Assembly: GCF_002742385.2 (NCBI RefSeq)
Contig: NZ_MJBI02000001.1
Location: 930,001 to 994,000, forward strand
DNA from: Macrococcoides goetzii
GTDB taxonomy: Bacteria; Bacillota; Bacilli; Staphylococcales; Staphylococcaceae
DNA length: 64,000 nucleotides
Reading direction: 5' to 3'
Of this stretch, positions 38,096 to 46,684 are shown piece by piece (the first letter of the stretch is position 1; each line of letters begins with the position of its first letter). Below the pieces are notes generated by a model, which saw only the letters and a program-made list of their open reading frames with translations, was not told the DNA's origin and did no database searches. A program made the position numbers and the translations under genes.

Positions 38096-39211
38096 TTAAT
38101 TAAGATATGCCTGTTCATAATCCTTCATTACGGAATCTAAAGTGAAAGATTCAACCTTTTCCTTACTTTTATCGCCCATATTTTTACGTAGATTATCATC
38201 CCTTAATAATTTAACAAATGCATAAGTTAAACTTTCATCATTTCCTTTTTCTACGATATAACCATTTTCATTATCATCTACTAAATCTACTAAACCACGT
38301 GTATCTGTTACAACACATGGTAAACCTTGTGCCATACCCTCCATAATACTTTTAGGTAAGCCTTCACGATGACTTAATAATGTCATCACATCAGAAATTT
38401 GTAATAAGTTAGGAACATCCTTTCTGAATCCTAAGAAATATACATCTTTTAAATGATTGTCCTTTTTATACTGTTCATATACTTCCAAATTAGGGCCAAT
38501 ACCTGCAAATAATAATACTGCATCTGGCACTGCTTCCTTGATGTTATTCCAATTTTGTAAAATAAACATTTGATTTTTATTATCATTCATTTCAGCAACA
38601 CAAATAATCACTTTGTCTGCTGAAGACAGACCTAAATCAGTTCTCAAATTTAATTTCTCTTCATCTGTTAATTGTGGGTGATCAATTTCAACCCCAACAC
38701 CTTTAATATGTAATAAATTGTCATTTGAAAACCCTAATCGTTTAGCTGTCACAGTATCTTCATTATTAGTAGTAATTAATAAATCAGTTTTTGCAGCAGT
38801 CATTTTTTCTAATGGAAAATACAACAACCAGTTCATAAGCGGCGCATCTTTAAAGAAATGAAATCCATGCGCCGTATATATTAATTTTCCTTTCATATGG
38901 CTTGGTTTTGCCAAACGTGTTAAGAATGCGGCAATTGGTGTATGAACATGAACAATATCAAAGTCTTCACTTTTCATCGTTTCTTTTAATATTTGATAAC
39001 TTTTCAAATTATCTGTAGATAGTGGATTACGATTTATTGGTACTTCAATCGTATGTATACCAATTTGATCTAGCTGTTCTTTATGTCCACCATAATCTTC
39101 ATTTGCTATGGCATAAACTTCATAACCTTTATCCATCAGCATTTTCATATACGGCGTATGAAACGCAGTGAAATGACGAAATACATTCGCTGAAAATAAT
39201 ACCTTTTTCAT
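38096..39211 (-). CDS. GT4 glycosyltransferase (EpsD-like)
   Basis: The 371-residue GT-B enzyme has an N-terminal acceptor domain and a C-terminal donor domain. HFTAFHTPYMK near residue 13 resembles EpsD and related capsule enzymes. HREGLPKSIMEGMAQGLP near residue 280 is the GT4 donor signature with two conserved Glu. It should add a sugar to the lipid-linked repeat. It lies between a GT2 and the flippase gene. Confidence 0.85.
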   Translation of the reverse strand: MKKVLFSANVFRHFTAFHTPYMKMLMDKGYEVYAIANEDYGGHKEQLDQIGIHTIEVPINRNPLSTDNLKSYQILKETMKSEDFDIVHVHTPIAAFLTRLAKPSHMKGKLIYTAHGFHFFKDAPLMNWLLYFPLEKMTAAKTDLLITTNNEDTVTAKRLGFSNDNLLHIKGVGVEIDHPQLTDEEKLNLRTDLGLSSADKVIICVAEMNDNKNQMFILQNWNNIKEAVPDAVLLFAGIGPNLEVYEQYKKDNHLKDVYFLGFRKDVPNLLQISDVMTLLSHREGLPKSIMEGMAQGLPCVVTDTRGLVDLVDDNENGYIVEKGNDESLTYAFVKLLRDDNLRKNMGDKSKEKVESFTLDSVMKDYEQAYLN

Positions 39212-39254
39212 TTTAATCCCTCATTTATTAAAGTTTTATTAATATCGCTATGTA

Positions 39255-40268
39255 TTATTTGCCATTAATTTTTCTGTAGGTCGGTAAAACGATACTAAAC
39301 AATTTAATCGTATTTTTAATACCTATACCACTTATCAATAAATTTATACGTTTTGTTAACTTTGTATATGCAAATTTACGCAGATATTCATGTGATTTTA
39401 ATTCATTAATTAATTGATTTCGCTCATTTCTACTTAGCAATGCTCCATAAATGAAAGCAATGAAATATTTATTGGCAATATTACATTTCAATTTATAGTT
39501 AGTATTATCATTCAATTTAACAGCGTATTTTTCAAATAATTCGTCAACGATTTTTGGTGCATATAAAGGGTCAACAATATTTTTGTAACTCATCGTACCG
39601 GTAATTTGACCCGCTCGTTGTTGACGATATTCTAATACCGCTTCATCAAAGTATGCAACTGATTTTGCTAAAGCAAATACTATCGGTGTCCACATCATAT
39701 CTTCGTAATTCTTATTCTTGATAAAATAAAGTTCATTATCCTTAATAATTTTAGTTTTTACAAAAAATGGCCATGCATACCAACTAAACATCAATTCTTT
39801 ATCTAAAATCATTTCTAAAACTTGCTCACCAGATAAACCTTTAAAATCTTCTGGTATAAATGGCCTTTTTACACGTTCATGTTTATTATCAAGCATATAA
39901 AAATAATTATAATCAAATAGCACAACATCTGGATGATTATTTTGTTCAATAAAGGTAAAAATATCATCAAAAAATACTTTTGAATAAAAATCATCTGAGT
40001 CAAGCATTACAATGTATTCACCTTGTGCTGCACGAATACCTGTATTTCTAGCAGCAGCTATTCCACCATTAGCCTGACTGATTATTTTTATATTTGAATG
40101 ATTCTTTTTATAATCTTCTGCAATACTTAATGAATTATCGGGAGAATTATCATTAACAATAATCATTTCATAAGAATTAGGATCGACGTCCTGTTTAAGG
40201 ATACTTTCTATACATTCAGGTAAGTATTGTTCAACATTATAAACTGGCATAATTATACTTAATTTCAT
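39255..40268 (-). CDS. GT2 glycosyltransferase
   Basis: This cytoplasmic family 2 enzyme starts MKLSIIMPVYN. It has VNDNSPDNS near residue 38 and DSDD near 95 as the metal/nucleotide-sugar DxD. About 230 C-terminal residues shape the acceptor site. Length is 337. The substrate is unknown. It belongs to the capsule unit, 10 bases from the acetyltransferase gene. Confidence 0.87.
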   Translation of the reverse strand: MKLSIIMPVYNVEQYLPECIESILKQDVDPNSYEMIIVNDNSPDNSLSIAEDYKKNHSNIKIISQANGGIAAARNTGIRAAQGEYIVMLDSDDFYSKVFFDDIFTFIEQNNHPDVVLFDYNYFYMLDNKHERVKRPFIPEDFKGLSGEQVLEMILDKELMFSWYAWPFFVKTKIIKDNELYFIKNKNYEDMMWTPIVFALAKSVAYFDEAVLEYRQQRAGQITGTMSYKNIVDPLYAPKIVDELFEKYAVKLNDNTNYKLKCNIANKYFIAFIYGALLSRNERNQLINELKSHEYLRKFAYTKLTKRINLLISGIGIKNTIKLFSIVLPTYRKINGK

Positions 40269-40278
40269 AAAATGCTCC

Positions 40279-40902
40279 TTATAAATTCTTTATCACTCTT
40301 GCAGGTACACCTACAGCGATTACATTTGACTGAATATCCCTTACTACACTCGCACCACTACCAATAGTGACCCAATCTCCAACATTTATCAATGGATTCA
40401 CCACAGCAGAAGCTCCGATTTGTGTGCCTTCTCCAATCTTTACTGCACCCGTTAAAGTAGCATTTGGCGAGATATGGGCATAATTATTTACAATACAATC
40501 ATGTTCAACGATTGCGCCACTGTTAATGATCACCTGTTTATTTATTTTTGCATCAGCATTGATTATTGCGCCTGGCATAACTAAAGTACCACTACCTATT
40601 TGGGCACTTTTAGAAATATTTGCAAGCGGAGAGAGTAATTGAGCAAACATTTCATCTGTTAAGTTTTCTCTTTCAATAATTAATTTACGAACTTTATTAT
40701 TTCCAATACCAAAGAAAAGCAATGCTTTTGTTTCTTTTACCATTTCGTGAATGTGATGTGTGTTGCCATACATCATACCATCTTTAACAAATCTATTTTC
40801 AAATGTATCATCGATAATACCCACTATCGTAAATCCTAAGTCGGCAGCTACTTCTGAAACAACCTTTTTATGTCCGCTATTTCCAATAATAATTAACTTC
40901 AT
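40279..40902 (-). CDS. Sugar O/N-acetyltransferase (PglD/EpsM/NeuD-like)
   Basis: The N-terminal domain has the UDP-sugar loop IIGNSGHKK near residues 4-12. The C-terminal left-handed beta-helix has hexapeptide repeats, with the conserved NSGAIVEHD near residue 126 containing the catalytic His. Such enzymes acetylate the C4 amino group of UDP-4-amino sugars in bacillosamine synthesis. It is encoded in the upstream unit, separate from the dehydratase and aminotransferase genes. It shares one base with the upstream gene. Confidence 0.85.
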   Translation of the reverse strand: MKLIIIGNSGHKKVVSEVAADLGFTIVGIIDDTFENRFVKDGMMYGNTHHIHEMVKETKALLFFGIGNNKVRKLIIERENLTDEMFAQLLSPLANISKSAQIGSGTLVMPGAIINADAKINKQVIINSGAIVEHDCIVNNYAHISPNATLTGAVKIGEGTQIGASAVVNPLINVGDWVTIGSGASVVRDIQSNVIAVGVPARVIKNL

Positions 40903-41822
40903 TATTTTTGTTTCCTTTTGTGATTTTCATATACAGCTTTAATAAAAGGTATTAATTCAGCTTTATCAAATAATGTATGCCATTCAAAGTGACTGAGGTC
41001 TGGCGTAATAAAGTTATATTGTTCCAGTGATTCACGGTTTAAGTTAGATAAATCATCATTCAATTTGAAAAATCGCGCATTGTTTTCTTTTTCAAAATTA
41101 TTTACCCATTCATAACTTGTCGTTACCACTTTTAAATTTAAAGCGCAATATTCAAGTAATTTCGTAGAAGTTTGTTTATTAAATGGAAATACATCAGGAA
41201 TATAATTCATGCCATAACGCGCTTTAGCCGCCGTTAAAGGTAGTTCTTCATAAGGAACACGACCTACAAAATGAACATTCGCCAAGTGGCCATATTCTTT
41301 TTCTAAATCCGGATCTGGTGTTCCAATTAAAATGATCGATAAATCACTATTTTTCTTAAACATTTCCAGCATCTTATTTAGTTCTCTTGATGGATCCATC
41401 GTACCTATGTATACAAAATCATATTCTTTCTCTACATCATTTTGCAGAAAGTATTGCTTGTTTATCCCCATATCTCTATAAATATATGGTTGATTATCTT
41501 TAAAATTAAAAACTTGATGCACCTTTTTATTTTGGAAAATACGACCATCAGGTTTTGTATTTAATAATTTTTTTAGGGAGTCTTTTATTTTTGCATTTTT
41601 CCCTACTGTTATCGTGTTGTATTCATGAATCAAAGCTTGCTTGTTATTACGTTTTCGATCTAATCCCATGACTTTCCAGACAATATCGTATTCTTCCGTA
41701 ATTTGAGCAGCATCTTCTACAACATCAACCAAAAATTCTCCAGATTCATTTAAATAAGAAGCATAAGCACCTATTTCTGGCATATATGCTTTACCTTCAT
41801 GCAAGATAGCTATTTTTATCAC
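40902..41822 (-). CDS. CgeB-like glycosyltransferase
   Basis: The 306-residue protein resembles the CgeB/GT-B-type transferases: YIGTMDPSREL near residue 137, a middle VHFVGRVPYEELP near 184 and YCALNLKVVTTSY near 231. Translation most likely starts at GTG 41822, with GGAGG eight bases upstream. It is the first gene of the unit, preceded by an extended -10 promoter (minus-strand TGC-TATAAT at 41860-41868). It is divergent from a lipoprotein gene. Confidence 0.75.
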   Translation of the reverse strand: MIKIAILHEGKAYMPEIGAYASYLNESGEFLVDVVEDAAQITEEYDIVWKVMGLDRKRNNKQALIHEYNTITVGKNAKIKDSLKKLLNTKPDGRIFQNKKVHQVFNFKDNQPYIYRDMGINKQYFLQNDVEKEYDFVYIGTMDPSRELNKMLEMFKKNSDLSIILIGTPDPDLEKEYGHLANVHFVGRVPYEELPLTAAKARYGMNYIPDVFPFNKQTSTKLLEYCALNLKVVTTSYEWVNNFEKENNARFFKLNDDLSNLNRESLEQYNFITPDLSHFEWHTLFDKAELIPFIKAVYENHKRKQK

Positions 41823-41859
41823 AAGTTAATCCTCCACACATTAGTTTTAAACTTAATTT

Positions 41860-41868
41860 ATTATAGCA
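41860..41868 (-). promoter_or_regulatory. Extended -10 promoter of the capsule GT/flippase unit
   Basis: On the minus strand TGC-TATAAT precedes the GTG start by about 40 bases. The -35 region is weak, as is usual for extended -10 promoters. Confidence 0.55.
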
Positions 41869-41951
41869 TTATTTACATAGATATACATCAGAATTCCAAT
41901 AAAATGGAACTTATGTTATATTGATATACAAGATATAAAAGGAGGCATATT

Positions 41952-42521
41952 ATGCACAAACAACTTAAAAATCTTTCTATTCTATTCTTGTCATCTACAA
42001 TATTTCTTACTGCTTGTGGTGGGGATAACAAAGAAGAAAAAGCAATAGAAAAAGCTAAAAAGGAAGCACAAATCGCTAAAGACAAATTAAAAGAAAAAGA
42101 AGAAGAATTAAAAGCTGAAAAAGAGAAAAATAACAAAAACACTTCTACCGAAGAAAAAACAAATGAAACTGTTACTACTGAAACACCACAAACAGAAACT
42201 AATGATGAACAAACACCGGAAGAAATAAAAACTTCAGTGGCAAATCGTGATGAAGCTATACAAAATGCCGTATCAACCCGAAATAATGCATTACAAGCTG
42301 CTTTATCTGAAAGAAATGCAACGTACCAAAAAGCAGATGCATTATTAAATAGTAGTTCTAATGCAGATGCTGTAAGACAGCACGAAGGTATGCGTGCAGA
42401 AGCTGACCGTATTTATGAAAATAAGGTAATTGAAATCAATCGTAATTATTATGGTCAAGTGAATGAAGCATATCGTCAATTTAAAGGTCAAATGAATGAA
42501 GTAATTAACCAGAACTCATAA
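41952..42521 (+). CDS. Lipoprotein with charged coiled-coil (189 aa)
   Basis: An N-terminal signal ending LTAC (Cys-22) marks a lipoprotein. Residues 28-65 are a highly charged Lys/Glu coiled coil, 65-95 a Thr/Glu-rich linker, and 95-185 an Ala/Asn-rich helical domain with repeated NRDEAIQNA / RNNALQAA motifs. No enzyme motif is visible. It lies on the opposite strand, between the nucleotide-sugar dehydrogenase and the first capsule gene. It could anchor to or space the wall. AAAGGAGG precedes the ATG. Confidence 0.8.
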   Translation: MHKQLKNLSILFLSSTIFLTACGGDNKEEKAIEKAKKEAQIAKDKLKEKEEELKAEKEKNNKNTSTEEKTNETVTTETPQTETNDEQTPEEIKTSVANRDEAIQNAVSTRNNALQAALSERNATYQKADALLNSSSNADAVRQHEGMRAEADRIYENKVIEINRNYYGQVNEAYRQFKGQMNEVINQNS

Positions 42522-42556
42522 AAAACAGAAACAGCGCTGCTGTTTCTGTTTTTTTT
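42521..42556. terminator. Bidirectional terminator, lipoprotein and dehydrogenase
   Basis: The arms AAACAGAAACAGC and GCTGTTTCTGTTT have a three-base loop, followed by T residues. Confidence 0.88.
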
Positions 42557-42561
42557 ATGGA

Positions 42562-43815
42562 TTATAAATTTTGGATATTACCATAGTTATAGTATTGTAC
42601 ATCCTTAAATTCATTAGGTACTACGTTTTTCGTATCAAAGATGACTTTGTCTTTCATCGCTTTGAAATCTTCATCTTTTAATACTTTAAATTCAGAATGA
42701 TCACTTAATACTAATACTAATGAACTGCCTTCTAATGCTTTATCGATATCTTTTTCAACCCAATCTAATTGCACATGTGGATCAAATGCAGATACTTCTA
42801 AATCTTTTTCAGCTTTAAGCATTTCATAGATGTCAAATGCTGGTGATTCACGAATATCATCAACATCACCTTTGTATGTTAAACCGAAAACAGTAACTTT
42901 ATTACCACCAACTTTAGCTAGTGCTTTTTTAGCATATTCAACTACATATTCTGGCATAGAAACGTTAATATCACGTGATAATTTAATTAATTTAGCAACT
43001 TCAGGTGCCTCTGCAATGATAAAGTATGGATCTACTGCTAAACAGTGACCTCCAACACCAGGACCAGGTGTGTGTATGTTTACACGCGGATGTTTATTTG
43101 CCATAGAAATAACATCATGAACATTAATGTTTAATTTGTTACAAATTTTAGCTAATTCATTTGCTAATGCGATATTTACGTCGCGATAAGTATTTTCCAT
43201 TAACTTAGACATTTCAGCAGTTTTAGCTTGTGTTTCAATCATTTCACCTTTTACAAAAATACCATATACTTTTTTACCAGCTTCCACACATGCAGGTGTG
43301 ATACCACCGATAATACGGTTGTTGTATATTAATTCATGCATAATTTGTCCAGGTAATACACGTTCCGGACAGTGAACTAAATAAATATCTTCTCCAATAA
43401 CAAAACCTTTTGATTCTAAATAAGGTTTTACAAAGTCATCCATTGTACGTGGTGCAATTGTAGATTCAACAATAACTGTATCACCTTTTTTAAGCAATGG
43501 TACGATACTTTCTACACCAGCCATTACGATCGAATTATCACAAGATTTGTGCTCGTCATCGTTATTTGGCGTTGGTACAGCAATAATATATACATCAGCT
43601 TCTTCAGGTTTAGTTGAAGCTCTGAATTTACCACTCGATAGTACTTCATCTAAAGCTTCCTGAAGACCTGGTTCTTCGATATGAATTTGACCACTATTTA
43701 ATTTATCAACTGCCTCTTGTTTAATGTCTACTCCTAATACATCTACCCCATGTTTAGCGAACATAATAGAAGTAGGTAAACCTATGTAGCCTAATCCGAT
43801 TGTTGTTAATTTCAA
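42562..43815 (-). CDS. UDP-N-acetyl-D-mannosamine dehydrogenase (CapO/WecC-like)
   Basis: This NAD enzyme oxidises the C6 hydroxyl of UDP-ManNAc to the uronic acid. TIGLGYIGLP near the start is the NAD loop. GPGVGGHCLAVDPYF near residue 248 carries the catalytic Cys, and the DP pair is typical of the ManNAc-type, as opposed to the glucose-type, enzymes. The start is most likely TTG 43815, which gives the family N-terminus MKLTTIG; the GTG at 43824 is too close to its AAAGGA site. It is monocistronic. The epimerase that would supply UDP-ManNAc is not in this window. Confidence 0.85.
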   Translation of the reverse strand: MKLTTIGLGYIGLPTSIMFAKHGVDVLGVDIKQEAVDKLNSGQIHIEEPGLQEALDEVLSSGKFRASTKPEEADVYIIAVPTPNNDDEHKSCDNSIVMAGVESIVPLLKKGDTVIVESTIAPRTMDDFVKPYLESKGFVIGEDIYLVHCPERVLPGQIMHELIYNNRIIGGITPACVEAGKKVYGIFVKGEMIETQAKTAEMSKLMENTYRDVNIALANELAKICNKLNINVHDVISMANKHPRVNIHTPGPGVGGHCLAVDPYFIIAEAPEVAKLIKLSRDINVSMPEYVVEYAKKALAKVGGNKVTVFGLTYKGDVDDIRESPAFDIYEMLKAEKDLEVSAFDPHVQLDWVEKDIDKALEGSSLVLVLSDHSEFKVLKDEDFKAMKDKVIFDTKNVVPNEFKDVQYYNYGNIQNL

Positions 43816-44040
43816 AATAAACACCTATCCTTTAGTTTACGCTTTGCGTATATTTTTCATATATTTACTTTTGAAAGAAGTTAAAAAGTTCTATGCGGTA
43901 AATATACTTTTCCAAACTTATGTTACATCATTATAGCTATAATTGCTACAATAATCTACTTAAATTGCTCTATATATATTAAATGCATTCCATTAAAATT
44001 ACATATTTTTAAAAAAATTAAAATTAAACTATTAATAATA

Positions 44041-44068
44041 AAAAAGATGGCACATATGTCCATCTTAA
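44041..44068 (-). terminator. Terminator of the asparagine-synthetase-like operon
   Basis: The arms AAGATGG and CCATCTT enclose a nine-base loop. A T run follows on the minus strand, directly after the stop codon. Confidence 0.8.
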
Positions 44069-44073
44069 ATAGG

Positions 44074-45849
44074 TTATTTTATATATACAGTTCCTGCTTT
44101 AATCCATGAAGCAGTAGCAGTAGGTTTTTGATATTTTATCTCTATTTCATACTTTTGTTCTGGATATATTGGATATCCTTTTGATAAATCTACTATATCA
44201 ATAATATCTGTTTGTTCATTATGCTTAATATGCACCTTAATATAATTTCTACCTTTTTCATTATTATAAAAAGAAAGCAATGTACTTGGGAATTTTCTTT
44301 TTACTTCTGCTTTATAGATTAAACTTGCAGTATCATTTAGATCTACTTTTGGTATTAAGGCATACATATCTTCGTCTAAATCAAAATCAATATTTACTTC
44401 ATTTAATATACCCGCATCTGAAGCTATATTTTGCATAATATCATTTCTTTCTAAAGAATACAGTGTATCTGTCCCGTTTTCTTCAAAGAAATTTAATATT
44501 GGCCAATACGTATCGATTAAATCTTTATGGAATAAATGATTTCTTCTCACTTCTACAGGTAGATGAAGTAATAAATTCAATGTTTGTCTATCATTTAAGT
44601 AATTAAAAAAGTCCATCACTCTATCTGTTTCTTTTATTAATTGACTATGCCAGTTTCCCATCCTTGAATCAATATGAATAATATCTAATAGTTCGATATA
44701 ATCATCTGTGTCTATATTCGTAAGCGTTCTATCAAAATAATCATCTGCCGCTTTCACTGCATTATCATAACTCTCTTCTTTGAGCATTTTGTTATGAAAA
44801 TATTCATAGATATCTTTTATTGACATCTCTTTTTCCAGGTAAGCTTTAGGATAATCATATTTTGCATTTGAGAAGATCACACTTCTAAATTGTAAAACAT
44901 CTTCCTCTTCTTTCTTATACTTCTCTTCAAAAATTTCAGCAATTGGATGATTGAATGTCGTTCCAGTGATTTCAAACATATTCCTTGAAAACTCTTTGTC
45001 AACGTCATTTAAATTAAATTCAATCATCTCATGATCTAAATTGATATTTTTCGTTAAGCGATTTACGATAACTTTGTCATTTTTATAGATTTGTCGTGCC
45101 CTTTTTTCCTGTATAGAATAAATGTCTTTCATATAAGTAAAAGTATGCACCGGCTTTGTCAAAGGTTTTGTAAGTGCTAATGTGCATTTCGAGTCTATAC
45201 CACCGGTAATACCCACTAACAATTTGTTATTAACTTTATTTAAAGACAGGTTCAAGTGTTTAATATGCTTTTTCATTTCAGACAATATTTCCTGATAACG
45301 ATGATGTTTCAAAGCAGGATTAGGATATATTCTCACTTTTGCTTGTCCAATAGTCAACTTCACAGAAGGTACAAGTTTAAAAACATCTTCATATCTGGAA
45401 TGATCAAGTATATTAGTTCGTGATGTTATTTTTTTATTTCCAAAAATATCACCGATTAATTTATCATGAGATGAAACAATTGATAAATCAGAAGTATAAT
45501 ATGGAGATCTGAAACCTGCTGCATCAGAAAAGATTTCTATACCGTCGGCTGTTGATTTAACAATTACAAAACTGCCATTTAAATGATTAATTGAATGGCT
45601 ACTTGCAGAAAGCTTTTCATAAAGGACACGATTTAATATTTCAAAAGGTGTGATGTTAGGTATACTAATATCAAATGCATACCCTAATAAATAAACACTT
45701 CCATTTTTGGTTTCATAACTGGATACACGTAAATCCTTTGAAGTATATAATTGATATCCTCCATCTAAACGATAATTTTCTTGTAAATGCTCATTTTTAA
45801 TTGTTTCTTTTGTAATTAAAAAGGCTTTATGGATTAAATAATCTGACAT
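44074..45849 (-). CDS. Asparagine-synthetase-like PP-loop protein in a wall-polymer locus
   Basis: The 591-residue protein combines an N-terminal class-II-amidotransferase-like fold (LNGSFVIV near residue 90, FSDAAGFRSPYY near 107) with a C-terminal adenylating domain. The latter has the PP-loop GITGGIDSK at 213-221. It lacks the N-terminal Cys of true AsnB, so it cannot use glutamine and may use another amine. The start at 45849 follows AGGAGA. It is the last gene of the operon and ends at a clear terminator. A role in amide or amino modification of a glycan is inference. The final 90 residues form a beta-rich extension. Confidence 0.72.
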   Translation of the reverse strand: MSDYLIHKAFLITKETIKNEHLQENYRLDGGYQLYTSKDLRVSSYETKNGSVYLLGYAFDISIPNITPFEILNRVLYEKLSASSHSINHLNGSFVIVKSTADGIEIFSDAAGFRSPYYTSDLSIVSSHDKLIGDIFGNKKITSRTNILDHSRYEDVFKLVPSVKLTIGQAKVRIYPNPALKHHRYQEILSEMKKHIKHLNLSLNKVNNKLLVGITGGIDSKCTLALTKPLTKPVHTFTYMKDIYSIQEKRARQIYKNDKVIVNRLTKNINLDHEMIEFNLNDVDKEFSRNMFEITGTTFNHPIAEIFEEKYKKEEEDVLQFRSVIFSNAKYDYPKAYLEKEMSIKDIYEYFHNKMLKEESYDNAVKAADDYFDRTLTNIDTDDYIELLDIIHIDSRMGNWHSQLIKETDRVMDFFNYLNDRQTLNLLLHLPVEVRRNHLFHKDLIDTYWPILNFFEENGTDTLYSLERNDIMQNIASDAGILNEVNIDFDLDEDMYALIPKVDLNDTASLIYKAEVKRKFPSTLLSFYNNEKGRNYIKVHIKHNEQTDIIDIVDLSKGYPIYPEQKYEIEIKYQKPTATASWIKAGTVYIK

Positions 45850-45885
45850 AACGTTTTCTCCTTCAGTAAATGCAAACAATCGATA

Positions 45886-46680
45886 TTAAAGATGATGTTG
45901 TATTAATCGCATTGTTTGATCTTTTGATAATGGACTATGACCTTCTTTCGGATGTTTGTAATAATAATATTCAATATTATTTAATGGCAAATTCAAATAA
46001 GAAAGCTCTGTTATAAAAGGTTTTACATGATCTCTCATATCTGTTAGACTTGCTCTATTTTGCATATATAGTAAATCAGGAATATATTGATATTTTTCAA
46101 ATGCCTTTGTAATAGATAATCTATCTAAATATTTTTCAATTACTTCTTGTTTTGTAAGGTTAGGATATACGATTTCAAGCATTTGGTTTACACTTTTTTC
46201 TAAATAATTTAAAACATTCGTTTGAGGATTGTTTACAATTACTTTCGAGCCTTTGATTAAAATACCTAAATACATCGACATAAATCCACCAGCTGAAGAG
46301 CCGTAAAAAAGTGTTGCATCATGACTATAATCTAAACGTTTCAATAAAACTTCAATTATTTCTGCAACTAATTCTAATGCAAATGAATCTTCTTTACCTT
46401 GACCCCAACCAATCTTTAAACCATTTCCGTGTAATGTTATATCATCGATAAATAAACAACTTGATTTAAATTCATTCTTCCATGTTGACCTTTGATATAG
46501 AGGCGGTTTTTTCTTGGATGGATCAATTGCTCCATTACTAAAACAAATTATTTTTTTAAAATTCTTGTTATATTTTAATAAGAAATAGAAGGATTTATCT
46601 TTGTGATTAATACAAATTTCATCATTGAATTCAGATTCAAATATGAAATGTTGTAATTCATCAAATGAAAGCTTGAGCAT
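45886..46680 (-). CDS. Alpha/beta hydrolase, paralogue A
   Basis: The 264-residue cytoplasmic protein has the nucleophile elbow YGSSAGGF with Ser-129 in a GxSxG context, and GHSPLSK with His-248 near the end. It is a paralogue of the 272-residue gene at 55898-56716. By hand count 42 of 100 aligned positions (41-140) are identical, and the catalytic residues have exactly the same numbers. It is distantly reminiscent of Asp2-type hydrolases that act in glycan O-acetylation, but this is only an idea. It follows the large glycosyltransferase gene by four bases. Confidence 0.75.
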   Translation of the reverse strand: MLKLSFDELQHFIFESEFNDEICINHKDKSFYFLLKYNKNFKKIICFSNGAIDPSKKKPPLYQRSTWKNEFKSSCLFIDDITLHGNGLKIGWGQGKEDSFALELVAEIIEVLLKRLDYSHDATLFYGSSAGGFMSMYLGILIKGSKVIVNNPQTNVLNYLEKSVNQMLEIVYPNLTKQEVIEKYLDRLSITKAFEKYQYIPDLLYMQNRASLTDMRDHVKPFITELSYLNLPLNNIEYYYYKHPKEGHSPLSKDQTMRLIQHHL

Positions 46681-46684
46681 TACA

